Part shown: piece after piece, positions 1 through 11,888 of the stretch
How the letters are laid out: every line of letters begins with the position of its first letter
Position numbering within the stretch: position 1 is the first letter of the stretch
Source of the DNA: Chaetomium olivaceum
Lineage: Eukaryota; Ascomycota; Sordariomycetes; Sordariales; Chaetomiaceae
Assembly (NCBI GenBank): GCA_039881045.1
Contig: JAYWVB010000019.1
Span: forward strand, 1-64,000
Reading direction: 5' to 3'
Length of the DNA: 64,000 nucleotides
Translations under genes and position numbers: made by a program
Notes under the pieces: model-generated
Databases searched by the model: none
What the model saw: the letters and a program-made list of their open reading frames with translations, nothing else
Told to the model about the DNA's origin: nothing

Positions 1-2580
1 GCAAGATGTGGATAATCAACCGGATTGGTTCTCCTTGGATATTTTGGTTCTCACCCTTTGCGTTGCGTGTTTGTTCTGTTTTATTACGAGTGGAATTGAT
101 GTGTATTTCCCCTCTTTCCTTTCTCCAATATTATGGAGCAAGTGGTGGAACACCAACTGATGATCACAACACCAACCGACCAAGAGAAGACGCGAAGGCG
201 GCATGACATGTGCGTTACGGCAGTAGCAAAAGATGAGTGGCATAAAGTCAATATTGTCAGGGGGCCACCCGGCTTGTCTTTGCCCCCGAAGTCCCCTCCC
301 GCAGACGCCGGGTGTCGGATCGGCGCGCGGTATGTCGTAACTACCGCGGGAGAGAGAAAGGGTCGGATTGGTATGATCGGTCGGATGACAGCCAGCCAGC
401 CAGCCAGGTGGAGCGTGAGCACGTTCCTCCGTTTTCTCCCCTTCTCCCTGCAGCGGGCGGGCCATCTGGCTGCGACGTTGCGTGGCTGGCTAGGGACCAA
501 GATTGTGTGCCGAGGAATGCCGCGTCGGATCGACTGGGAGTTGGGATTTGAAACACTAGTTATGCTTATCTTTTATTTTGGTTCGGTTAGGCTCCCTGTT
601 GGTGGAGGGATGGGCGAATGCTTGGGTTGGTGGTTGGGATGGCATTTGCGAGAGATACGAAGGCTACCTGGCCAGGACAAAGTATTTCGGACTGGCTCCA
701 TGTGATCTAACTGCTCTAGGAGAATGAATAGCCTCGAATCTAGTCCGCATGGCTGCAGTGGTTATGTGAGAGGGTTGCGTCGAGACGTGGCTCCCCCCAG
801 TACAAGCAAGCAGTCCGTCGCAACGATGAAAATCCTACCCGCTGACACCAGATCAGCATCTTGTAGGTGGTGAATCTGAGAGAGCCAGAGAGAGAGATGG
901 ACATGAGATTGGATGGACATCTAGTGAGGTGGAGTGTTCGTATGCCGTCTTCAAGTAGTTCAAGCACACGACAGACGCTCTCGTTCATGCGCCTTATGCA
1001 TCCTCATCACCCTCGTTTTAGTCTCCCAAGGGCCGCGAGGAAACATGATGTTGGGCATTAAAACTTACATCTCATTCCGGTTTTGATCCAGTGCCCACAC
1101 TCCATCATAAACCGCTATTAGGCTTAGATACCACACAATACGTCTATCAAGTCTATCGAGATAAGTCTTGCCGCCAACGCGGGATATTCTTGACAAGCTG
1201 TACAATGGGCTGCGTTGGAGACTTCGGTATTGGCCTTCGAAGTTCAGCTTGGCGCGTACAATGCCCGCTTAATAACTTGAAAAGAGAAGGTATACTAAAA
1301 ACACATATTGGAAAAGAAAAAAAATATCTTGGAAAAACCGACCGGCCACAAAGTGCGACAGATGCGAAACAAAGATCATATCACTGGACCGTGTGCCCCA
1401 ATTGACTTTCTGCTGTAGATGTGATGGAAAGTTTAACACTATCTATCTCATCTCCATCTCCATCTCTGTTTTGTCTCATCTCCATAGGCGAACTGCTTGG
1501 TTTGAATCTCACATCAACTGGCTAGTTAGGTAGCTATGCAAGCAGCAGATCCGCTCACCCTAGGCTCTATCTCGACGCTGCTCGGTTGGTGCGGTTCCCG
1601 TAGGGTATAGTAGGTCTTAGCTTAGCATTACCGATACAATGTGATAGAGGAATGAGAAAAAAATATAATATCAAGGAATCTCTAGTTATCACCGATGTGA
1701 GTACTAGTTCGACTGTCACGAGTTTAAATAGAAGAGAGGGGATGGGTAGCATTCTATGCTTTCTCGTAGATATAGTTATATGTGTGAGAAGATTGAATGA
1801 ATGTCGTTTAAGGATGTGGATTCCAGTCATGTGAATGGAGAAAAGGGATAACTATATAAGATATCAAGAATTGCCTGTTGTCATACACCCAACTACCTAG
1901 GTACCAATTGGCTCTTATAAGCATGTGTTTCTGGGGGCAAGACTCTGGAACATAGACGCCTAAGCTATACTTGGTAGGTCTTAGCGATAAAGGGCTGATA
2001 GTTTGATTCTAAGGATTGGTTTCTATCTGATTGACAGCTATGAACCAGGGATAGACATAATTCAACCGGGTGAAAATATGATAGCTCACATGAAATGGGC
2101 TCTCCGACAGATGGGAAATGGGGTGAGCTGAAAATGCTGCGTTAATTATCTGACAGGCTGACCGTTGCTTGGCTGTTCTAGGGCATATATATACCTACAA
2201 GCACATTCAAGAATGAAAAGAGCTAGAATGGAGAAAGCGAACAAGCAGCACTTTTCAAACACTAAGTGCCAGTAACAAGCCCAGCACGTCCTACCATAAT
2301 TTCATCTTTTAACGCTGACCCTTTACCCACCTACCAGCGTCGTATTTTGTAATCACTCGTCAACACCATTCCGGGACCGCGATGCCGCATTGCCGGAGGA
2401 TTGGTTTGCCCTCCTTGGCACAGCCGGTTCTGGTAGGACGAAGGCGCCTAGCCCCTTGGCAAGGCGAAACGATGGCTACAGACGACGGACGGCACAGAGC
2501 TATTTATTGACCAGTCAATCCCAGAGGAAAACATCACTCCCCTTTCGCGAAGCGAGGACGCGATTTTGCACTCAAATTCA
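1..2580. other. Gene-free stretch at left edge
   Basis: I see no convincing gene here. Open frames are short, on both strands, and have no recognisable motif. The DNA is more AT-rich than the coding parts of the window, especially from about 1000 to 2350. It has short TC-rich runs (about 1441-1490) and no tandem array or transposase-like frame. The last 300 bases could be promoter and leader for the broken secreted-protein gene that follows. Confidence 0.6.
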
Positions 2581-2586
2581 GAAACC

Positions 2587-4279
2587 ATGCCGTCCACGCC
2601 CAGCGTCACAACGGTGTTCCGGCCGGACCCGACATGCTTCGCGCGCGTCCAACCTGTGGCTGGAAAGCCACGGAGGTTGCAATACTTACTACCCCCCATT
2701 CTCACCTAGGCCGACTGAGGTCGTGACGATTCCCGGATGTCGTCATGTTCGCCTGGGCCCATTTTTCGGGGACTATGAACCTGTGCATCCAAAACAATTG
2801 GGTCAGGACTGGCAGCGTCATAGCCGAGAACACGGCATATAGTGCCTGTCCGGAGGGCTGGACGGGTGTAGACACCAGCACCAGAATCTATCAAGGCATC
2901 ACCGTCGTAACACAGCCTGCTGCCCCCCGTAAGTTAAAAGAAGAACGCCCGGCTTCTATTCCTAGCCCCTTAAGCAAAAGGCAATGGCTCACTACCGAGA
3001 ATGTAGCGCCTACGACTTCACCACCGCCAACCTGGACCCGACCACTTACTCCACCGTCATCGACGGCACGACGTACCCCATCACCTACGGCACCATGCAG
3101 TCATACTGCAAGGCGGCTTCCGTCAGCCAGCTCTCGGGCAGCAAGGTGACCGTGACGGTCCAGGCGTCCCCCTCGCCCACCACAACCGAGCTAGACTGGG
3201 ACTACGACAACGATTTCCTCATCGCGCCCGCGGCCAGGATCCAAAAATACCTCTACACGGGGGCCGGCACCACCTCGACCTGCTTCGGCGACAACCACTG
3301 CGTCATGAACACCAACCCGATCGAGCCGCGCCCGACGCACGCCCGCCACGGCACCTACTTCCCGCCGCCCGTGACCGCCGTCGCCCAGTTCACCCCGGCG
3401 GCGTCCTGCCTCGCCGCCGCCTCCAACCTCTGGCTCGTCTCCGACAAGTGCTCTCGCTCACGCGCGACCCGCGGACGCCACCCTGGCTGCAGTGCACGCA
3501 CACGGTGGCGGGGGACCCGGACCCGGCGCGGGCCGACTGCTACCACCCGGCGACGGGCGGGTCGACCGTGGTCGCGGGCACGCCGACCTACTACACGGGG
3601 TGTCCCGCGGGGTACACGACGGCCAACTCGACGCAATACCACCCGTGGACGGTGGCGCGGGGCGGGCCGGCGTACGACGGCGTCGAGGCGACGCGCGTGA
3701 CGTGCTGCCCGTCGGCGGTCGGCGGGCTGTCCTTCGCGCACACGTCGCCGCCGTGGACGTACACGACGGTGCACGACGGGACGGCGCACCGGGTCAGCAG
3801 CTACACGCTGCCGCCGGGGTGCGCGGCCTCGGGGCCGCAGCTCGACGATGGAGCCCTGACGCTGGGGCTGTATAGCAACGGGTACCAGGGCAACCCGGGG
3901 AAGACGTACGACGGGCAGTCGGAGGCGGTGTGGGGAGGGGGAATACATTGTATGCGCATGCGCAGACGGTGTCGTGGATGGTGTTTCATGAAACGCATAC
4001 CTGCTTTGAGTGGTCGGATTGTAATAAGTATTTTACGTATTCGTATGGGAATACCATGGGTCCTGGGGTGGTGGGTGGCGACGCCGACGCCGACGCCGAC
4101 GAGGGATTCGGAGTGGTGGTGGTGGTGGTGGTGGTGGTGGTGGTGAGGCGGCGTCTTCGTCGTCGACTGCCGGGGCTGGGGCGTTGGTGCCTATGAGGGA
4201 TGGGCGGGCTGGTTTGGCGGGCGTGGTGTTGGTTGTTGTGACGGTTGTGAATGTTGTTCTTGGAGCCGGGTTGACTTGA
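2587..4279 (+). pseudogene. Frame-broken cysteine-rich secreted/GPI-type protein with two homologous modules
   Basis: No named family recognised. Coding-like sequence runs through three frames. Module 1 starts near 2587 and has the tag SNLWLES at about 2648-2668 and CPEGWT at about 2845. Module 2 repeats these as SNLWLVS at about 3422-3442 and CPAGYT at about 3601, followed by a CCPS motif and many cysteines. A plausible intron (2907-2980, GTAACA..AAAAG) joins the two parts in frame. The last frame ends at TGA 4277-4279 in a hydrophobic tail (LAGVVLVVVTVVNVV) preceded by Ser/Ala, as in a GPI-attachment signal. No signal peptide is visible. Frame changes fall near 2640, 2740, 3445, 3935 (a G-run) and within a GTG microsatellite at 4111-4145. 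It could be a pseudogene or an expressed gene with consensus indels; the second fits the rest of the window. Confidence 0.55.
4111..4145 (+). repeat. GTG/GGT trinucleotide microsatellite
   Basis: About eleven uninterrupted copies of GTG near the 3' end of the broken secreted-protein gene. The open frame before it and the GPI-like tail after it are in different frames, so repeat-length error or slippage is a likely cause. Confidence 0.9.
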
Positions 4280-7269
4280 TACCCTAGATTTGTTGTGCCA
4301 ATGCTTTCGATATAGACTAGATAATCGTCAAACATAATTGCGGGATCAAGGCCTTGCTTTCTCTCGTCATTTGTAACTTGGAAGAGCATGCCGAGGTGGC
4401 TATATTGCCACACACTCTCTCAACATACTCCTCTCATAACCACATCGAAGCAACAACAAGCTGACCTGATATTCGAAGGAGGGAGTCCTAGAAGGGTTAG
4501 GGTTGCACTGCCATTGTTTTCGCTGGTGTCATCATCATCAACCTTCGGGGTTTGTCTCCCATTGACTCGATCCTGTGAGATTTCTTTATTTGACGAAGCA
4601 TGTAAGAACCTCGGACACTCGTCAGCGATCCGGATAATTGTCTGACTAAATTGTCTTGAGCCGGGTGGCTTCGTGGGATGGTGGTGGCTCTCTCGTGGCT
4701 CATGGAGCCGCGGAACAAAGTTGCGGCACGGCAGCATGGCGGTGGATGTTCGCTTCAGCCCTGCCGAGAGGTCACCTTGCAATTGCCCGCTGCGGGCGTG
4801 CGGCGCTTCGGCGGAGCAACTGGTTCGCTGGGAGAATGGGACGCTGGCTGGCTCGCATCCCGTGTCGAACCACAGATCAGGAGTGAGCGGTCTGCGTTTG
4901 CACAGCTTGCAATTCCGGGTTGTCTCAACGTCATCTGGTGGATATATTGGTGCTTCGGGATCGTCCTCGCTTGCGCTTTGTGGCGAGCAATAGTACATAT
5001 CGGGCCGGGCCAGCGGCTTTCCGTTCGGTGCGGTGTGTGTGCGCATCTGGATTTCTCCGGCAGCAGTGGTTAATTAAAGTAAGGTATGTGTATAGAAAGA
5101 TAAATTTATTAATTCTTAACTCCGGGATGGATATGGCCTGTTTTGTATTCGTACGAAGTCCCTGGCCAAGGTCCAATTCATCGGGTGCACAAGCTCTCGT
5201 ACCCGCACCGCACCTTGCAGGGTCGGACCCGGCGGCGGAATGGTCGGCCTTGTTTGTGGAGAGAATACGAACAAAGTCCCGAGCCGAATCCGCGGAAACC
5301 ACGAGTGGGCTCGTGTTGTTGCAGATCCCTACACAGTAGGTTTCGGTTCCCAGATCGAAGACATGCAATCGGTGTGTGCACACTCTTGGCCCTGTGCGTT
5401 GTGAAATACAGAGTTCCTTCGAGTTAGCACAGTGCCATGCTGGTGACTGCTCTTGGAAAAGGGGCTTGCAGGCAACCATGCCCTAGCTGGTAAATTGTGG
5501 ATCTGTGGCGTGGTCGAGTTCAAGTTCTGGACTGCCGCCGCAACTGTTTCCCTCTGAGGGGCTCTGGTAGCTTCAATTTGACCGCCTATTTTAGGTAACG
5601 GTAAGGGCAGCACCCGTGGGAGGATGGGGTGAGTGAATTGGCTGATATAGAGTTTCCACAGTCACAGTACATACACAAAAACACATGGCGGGAGAAGAGT
5701 GGGTTTGTGCGTTATTCCCGTCTGGAAGCTTGTTGTCCTGCCGTGTGCCTGCCTCTCTCCAATTGCTTGCATCGGAGAAAGGACCAACTGGAAAAGATCC
5801 GATTGATACCTGACCACCAAGCAACTGTGCCAATGTGCCAATGTGCCCCCACACTTTCTGGTTTCCTTAAATCCTTGACCCGGTGCCGCATTGCCATCCA
5901 GCTGTCGGCCCCACTACAACTCTTCCAACCATGGAGGAACTCAATTGACACTGACAGTGACGCGAGCGCACGGCTCCCGGCCTGTGCTTTCATCCAGATT
6001 GCGTCGTCGTCAGCACGTGTGTTTAGCCAACGACCCTCCACAGCAGTACACACCTTCTACGGTAGCCGGTAATTCGGTAATGTCGTGTGCATCTTCCCGG
6101 CGTCCAATTCTTGTCTACACTAATTTTCGCTAGCCGATCTCTGCAGCAGATCTGGTCTGGCCCTCGATGTGGCCTGCGCTGGCCCCGGTTCCCCAGAGCA
6201 GGATTGACTGTTCAGGCCAAGACCGCTGACCGCAGTCCAAACCCCCCCAAGAGGATGGCTCCCAGCTGAGGCCCCAGGCCAATTCCGTTGGTTTTTTATT
6301 TTTATTTTATTTTGGGTGGCTCTGCCCTGGTGGCTGCGCCAACTGAGCGCACTGGGATGAGCGTGCTGGACAGGGGATGATCCCCGCAGCCGCACTCATG
6401 CTGCCCTTTGGTGCTGCATTGCGAGCGAGCTGTCAGTCCACTCGCGCGGTGATCGCGTGCCTTCCATATAAGATGGTGGACTCGCACCATCTCCCTGCCA
6501 CGCGCCGTCTTTCTCTTCTCTATCCATCCAGGTGCATACAACCTATCCGTCCCCTCTTGCCATCTTTTCCACTGGGCGTCTCGCCGAAGCGGAGCCATCG
6601 GGAGCTAGCATCGGTCGGGCAGGGGCAGACTCGAACAACACAGCGAGTGCCACCGTATCGACACCGCAAATCCATCTGATCTAACACACAAAACACACCC
6701 CCCCCATCCTTGGTCGCTTGCCCTGGTCTCTTGGCGTCCCGGCGGTCCACCTCAAAACAACTGACGAGCCCGTCGCCGAGACATAGCCTCTCTCACCCCC
6801 ACTTGGCCATTCTCTCCCTCTCCATGCCGTTATATTTATGAAGGTGCACAAGCTTAAGTGACCTTGGATCTTTCTTTTCGATAAACCGGCCGATCGCGTC
6901 CCCTCCGCCTTCACCACTTTCGATCACATTCGCTTCCACACCGCGCTTTCGTCCCGCTTTCGAAGGCGGCTGCGTGTTACTCGGGACCTCGTGTTCATCT
7001 CCGGCTGGGACCACCTTTTGTTTCTGTGCAGATATCGTGTGTTTGGGTCTCACCAACGTTTCGCCGGAGGCTGCGGGCTTCGTTGTGTCTCATCGTCGGG
7101 CCCTCTCTGTGAAGACCTGTCGACTGCTCTCTCATCTATGAGCAGCTCGCCGGCCTGCTTGACTGAATTGTTGCTTGTTGGACGCACCGGCAACCGACGA
7201 CGACCTTGGACCCTGACGACCTGAACGACGAAAGAGAGACACACACGCACACACACACCATAACCAACC
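4280..7269. other. Long spacer upstream of the cyclin gene
   Basis: No supportable gene. Overlapping open frames up to 208 codons (4420-5046, minus strand) have no domain-like pattern and conflict with each other. The section 6400-7265 is C/T-rich and looks like a fungal promoter plus long 5' leader for the next gene, ending in a CA-repeat (about 7240-7260) just before the ATG. Confidence 0.6.
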
Positions 7270-8297
7270 ATGAAGCCCGCAACCATGGCCACCCATTCCC
7301 CAGACTACTCGGACGACGAGTTCGACTTCGACGAGGAATACTTTTCTCGCACTTACCAACCCCTCTCCAACCTCCCCACGCCGCCCCCTTCGTCCCGCGA
7401 GTCATTGGCCGGCCAGAGCCCCAGAGCCCTCCTGGAAGATGGAGGGCTTCTTGATTCTGCTTTGCTAGGTACGTGGACCAACCACACATGTACAACTTGC
7501 CCGATTCCCATACTGACATTCCGTGTGATAGGCCCAGCAGTCCACTTGGTCAACCTCATCCCCCGGCGGCATCCCTGTCGGTACCATCCGTTCCGTTGGT
7601 TCATGATATGCTTGTCCGCGCGGATCTCCCCATGGATACCATCGCCCTGGCCGTGTGTATCCTGGATTCGCTCAGCTCCAAGTTCTCGCTGAACTGGCGG
7701 CTGCTCTGTCCCCTGGCGCAGCGGGAGCCCGCCAACGAGATCACGAAGCGGCACACGATCCAGTCCAGCCCCATGCCCATGGCCGCAACACAACTCCACA
7801 TCGATTCGGTCAACCCCGAGTTGATTGTCCTCGCAGCGCTGGTCATCGCGTTCAAATTTCTGGTTGATTGCCAGGAGCCGACGTACTACTACCGGTCGGC
7901 GTGGGGACGGAACATGTGGACGTGCGAGCAGATAAACTTGACGGAGAGGTGCATCATGGAGAACCTGGGCTACCGGATCCTGCCGCTGTGCCACCCGGCA
8001 CTCATTGCCGATGCTGTCGGCGACATGCAACGGGCCGCGAGGCAGGCGGCGTTCCCGTCCTACCCCAGAAATGGGGAGGCGCACAAGCGCTCCGTGAGCT
8101 CGGCCGACGCTCTTCTCGGCCGCACTTTCCCATTGACGCCGGCAGAAACGCCCACGTCGGGAGATAGCCCAGCCGCCAGCCCCGTGTGCGAAGCTGTGGT
8201 GTCTCCCTTTGGAGACGGACCGACCCCAATTGACTCGTCCATGCTAAACTTGGCGCCGCGGACCAAGAGGAAGGCCCTGTTCCCTGCAGCTGGTTGA
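7270..8297 (+). CDS. Cyclin-box protein
   Basis: Cyclins bind and activate cyclin-dependent kinases. The cyclin box is visible from about residue 100 to 210: a helix with MDTIALAVCILDSL, then VLAALVIAFKFLVDCQ and ERCIMENLGYRILPLC, matching the KF and E-x-L-gy-l positions of the N-terminal cyclin fold. The N terminus is acidic (SDDEFDFDEEYF), and the C-terminal tail is Ser/Pro-rich with several S/T-P sites and a basic end. An intron lies at about 7469-7531. The strong donor GTACGT (7469) gives the wrong frame into exon 2, while GTGGAC at 7473 restores it, so the donor is uncertain or one base is missing. ATG 7270 and ATG 7285 (context ACCATGG) are both possible starts. I cannot place it in the Pcl/Pho80 or another subgroup. 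Confidence 0.75.
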
Positions 8298-9228
8298 GAA
8301 GACCGGCTACTTCGGGTTCGGGTCATGGATGACATCACTCTGTCTTGATGGCAGATTCGAACATGAAACATACTACGTTCTGGGTTCAAAGACCTGATGG
8401 TCTTGTGTCCTGCCATGCTCGTTGCCTCGCCAGACAAGGAAACAAGGAGGAACGGTGAAGGACAAACATGGGAAGGATTGGCGCTCGGCGTTTTCAGGTT
8501 TTTGCCCTTGATACCAGGATACCAGGATGACTCGAACAGCCACACCGACACTGGCGACGAGGCGTCCACAGGGGATCGGAGCGACGGCGTCATTATTTGT
8601 TTTGGCATAATAGCGCATGTTTGGAGTTGACTTGTTCAGTTGCTGCCCGGTTTATAGGGCCATGTGAGGGGAGAGGTCGAGCGAGTATACCATAAGATGG
8701 ATTTCAGGGCACACCATAAATATAGTAGTATTAATAATACTCTCTGAACATTGGCTCAACAACACATCATGGTGAATGTGACGAGGACGAGGACCCCTCA
8801 TCCTTTCCCTCTTCCTCTCCCTTTTCCTCTCCATGCGCCTCCTGTGATAAGGTATTCTATTCCGATCTGTATCCAGGGTTAGGGTCGAAAAGAAGTACCC
8901 GGTACCCATCCACCCATCCTTCGCACGGCCCACATCATTTCCATACTCTCCGATGGTGAAGTCGAACAGAAGACCAATTTATATTTCAACATTCCCGGCA
9001 TTTATAGCGTCATAGCATTTGGTTGCGCACTTGACTTTGAGGATAGACTGAGGACTTACCAATTCTTTTACTCCATTCATCCAGGATTTTAGACGCGAAA
9101 AGCAGTCTCGCGACAACCGATCTACCAGTTGCCTTCCCACCCGGGCCGCCATCCTTCCTATCCTCCATCCCGTCCTATCTCACCACCCCACACCCGCCAC
9201 CGCGCCGGGAACGAGAACGACCGCCATC
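8298..9228. other. Spacer between cyclin and PP4 genes
   Basis: Nothing recognised beyond likely 3' UTR of the cyclin gene and promoter/leader of the phosphatase gene. A TC-rich block (8790-8840) and the C-rich leader just before 9229 are the only compositional features. Confidence 0.6.
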
Positions 9229-10950
9229 ATGAGCGACCTCGACAGGTGAGCTCGCCTATCCTTGCCGATGCCTTTTTCATTAGACCATGCGGTGCTGACA
9301 TTGGCTTCTTCTTTCGCCAGGGCGATCGCCCAGCTGCGAGCATGCCGACCGATACCCGAGGCCGAAGTTCGCGAGCTCTGTCACAAAGCCCGCGAGCTGC
9401 TCATCGAGGAGGGGAACGTCGTCACGGTCAACGCGCCGGTAACAGTATGTGATCATTGTTCAGCGTGGTAGGGTGGCCGAGATGTGGTTCGGGCTTGGGT
9501 CTGACTTGGGTGTGTTCCGTGTAGATATGCGGCGACATCCATGGCCAGTTTCACGATCTGATGGAGCTATTCCGCGTGGGCGGTGACGTTCCGGATACAA
9601 ATTATCTCTTCATGGGTATGCGACACGCCATTCCCATCCACCACTGCTGTCAATCTACGGCGCGATACTTATGCTTTCCCTAGGCGACTTCGTCGACCGC
9701 GGCTTCTACTCCCTCGAGACCTTCCTCCTCCTCCTCTGCCTCAAAGTCCGCTACCCCGACCGCATGACGCTCATCCGCGGCAACCACGAGTCCCGCCAGA
9801 TCACGACCGTCTACGGCTTCTACGACGAGTGCCTCCGCAAATACGGCAGCGCCAACGTCTGGCGCTACTGCTGTGACGTCTTCGACTACCTCGCCCTGGG
9901 CGCCATCGTGCTCGGCGCCTCCAACACCCTCCCCGGCGAGCCCCAGTCCTCCCCCAACGGCGACGAAGTCGAAATCGAAGTACACAACTCAGACGGCCAG
10001 ATCATCTCCCGCTTCCTGCGCCAAAAAGACATCAGCAGAGGGCGCATCAACTCCACCACCACCACCACCCTCTCCTCCAACGGCGGCGGCCCCAACGGCC
10101 ACTCCCTCACCAACGGCGTCTCCTCCTCCTCTCCCACCCTCACCAAAACCCCTTCCCCCACCCGCGCCCTGACCGGCCCCCCAGGCTCCTCCGCCACCGC
10201 CGCCAGCAACGGCAGCCTGGGCAACCCGGCCGGCGCCGTCCTCTGCGTGCACGGCGGCCTGTCCCCGCTGATCGACCGCGTCGACAAGATCCGCCTGCTC
10301 GACCGCAAGCAGGAGGTGCCCCACGAGGGCGCCATGTGCGACCTGCTGTGGTCCGACCCGGACGAGATCGACGGGTGGGGCCTGTCGCCGCGGGGCGCGG
10401 GCTTCCTGTTTGGCGCCGATATCGTCAAGATGTTTAACTACAGGAATGATCTGAGCCTGATTGCGCGCGCGCACCAGCTGGTCATGGAGGGGTTCAAGGA
10501 GATGTTTGACGCGAGCATTGTGACGGTGTGGTCGGCGCCGAATTACTGTTATCGCTGTGGGAATGTCGCCGCCTTGTTGGAGTTGTCGGAGGATGAGAGT
10601 GGGCTGGGGGTTTTGGCCAGGAGTAATGGGGATGTGGGGAGGAGTGATGGCGGGATGGGTGGTGGTGGGGGTGGTGGGGGTGGGCTTGGTGGTGGGTCGG
10701 GGAATGTAGGGGGGGGTGTTGGGGGCGGGTTTATGCGAGGTGCTGGCCGCGGCGGTGGTGGTGGGGGGGTGGGCAGCAACAACAACAACAGCAGCAGCAG
10801 CAGCAGCAGCAGGGCGGTGGGGTGGTGATGGATACCAACGACTTGCCGCGGCTGCCGGGGCCGGCGAGGAGATACCGTGTCTTTCAGGCGGCGCCGCAGG
10901 ACTCGAGGGGGATGCCGGCGAAGAAACCGGTGGCGGATTACTTCTTGTGA
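9229..10950 (+). CDS. pph3: Serine/threonine protein phosphatase 4 catalytic subunit (PPP4C/Pph3)
   Basis: PP2A-family metallophosphatase acting in DNA-damage checkpoint recovery. The family motifs are present: GDIHGQ, GDFVDRG, RGNHE, and HGGLSP, then WSAPNYCYRCGN. The C terminus ends KKPVADYFL, the PP4-type tail (not PP2A's TPDYFL). Exons: 9229-9245, 9321-9444, 9535-9616 and 9684-10950, with consistent phases. Two things are odd. About 85-90 Ser/Thr/Pro/Asn-rich residues are inserted between LALGAIV and VLCVHGG inside the catalytic domain, and a long Gly tract followed by poly-Gln (about 10640-10812) separates the core from the tail. The frame of the core and of the tail differ by one, so an indel lies in the G-rich tract before about 10772. 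The predicted length is near 495 residues against about 307 for typical PP4. Confidence 0.93.
10640..10812 (+). repeat. Gly-tract and poly-Gln coding repeat in PP4 gene
   Basis: G-rich GGT/GGG repeats followed by CAA/CAG repeats (10774-10812). Read in the frame of the genuine PP4 tail, the second part is poly-Gln. In the frame of the catalytic core it reads Asn/Ser and stops at 10828. Confidence 0.85.
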
Positions 10951-11888
10951 GATGGATGGGTTGCGTGTGTGTTGAGTCCGTTGTGGTTGGTGTTGGTTGA
11001 TGTTGCTGTTGTTTATGCGCTTTTGTGATGATGACGACTAGAGCGACAAAGAGCGAGTTAGGGAGGGGGTGGGGGAGGGGGGAGGAAAGATTGTGGTTAC
11101 GAAGTCTGAGCGTGATAGGGGTCTGGGGTGGGATACGTACGATTGGGACATTTTGTTGTTGTATTATATTTGGGCGCTATTCGGTAGGTAGGTACATTTA
11201 TACCCGCGCAGTGGATTGCGTTTCTAAGCCGGCCATCCTGCTTGCCCTCATGTCTGCCTCCCTGTCTTCCTTCCTGTCTACCTCGGCTGCCTGCTAGCCA
11301 GCTTGTCCGTGTGCTTGCTTGCCGACTTGCCCGTCTGCTTTCGGCTTGCTTATCTACCCTAGTTCGGCGGCTTGAGCCTAGACCGCCGCAGCGTGGATGT
11401 CCTGCTGTTCGGCCTGCCGCTCGCCATGCCCCGTGGCATGCTTGTAGGTATGCCCTATTGCCTTCATGTGACCGTCTCCGGCTGTGTCGGGCGTTTGTCG
11501 CCTTTCTGAGGGAGCATTAGCATTGTTGTTATTTTTGACCATAACCGAGGAAAACGAACAGGAGTCGATGTGGCCGTGGTGGCCAAGCCGAGTTCGCTGG
11601 CAACAATGTAATACCAAATACAGAGCCGAGTATGTCAAGTAGAGTGTACTCTACTGACCTTTTTGAATGTTAGGGAAGTAGGCATCTCGAAATGGAAGCT
11701 CACTTGTTGCTTTCCCTTTTTCTTTTCCCCTCTATATTCTTTCTTCTTGTAGCCACCCCTTGCCGTCAATGTTATCACCATATCATTGTCCCCCATGAGT
11801 AAAAGAACATTAATGCTATTCGCTATGATACTGATGATGAAATACCAACGCTAGAGTGACTATCATATCCCTGCTGATACTCATACCC
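10951..11888. other. Convergent 3' spacer
   Basis: Lies between the 3' ends of the PP4 (+) and DUF3669 (-) genes. It contains a short region of repetitive CTTGCC/GCCTGC words (about 11240-11345) and otherwise nothing recognisable. Confidence 0.6.

Noticed and set aside
4420..5046. 208-codon minus-strand open frame
   Set aside because: No motif and no intron-consistent structure, and it overlaps open frames on the other strand.
9229..10950. Assignment of the phosphatase as PP2A or Ppg1
   Set aside because: The KKPVADYFL tail after the Gln tract and the MSDLDRAIAQLR start are PP4-like.
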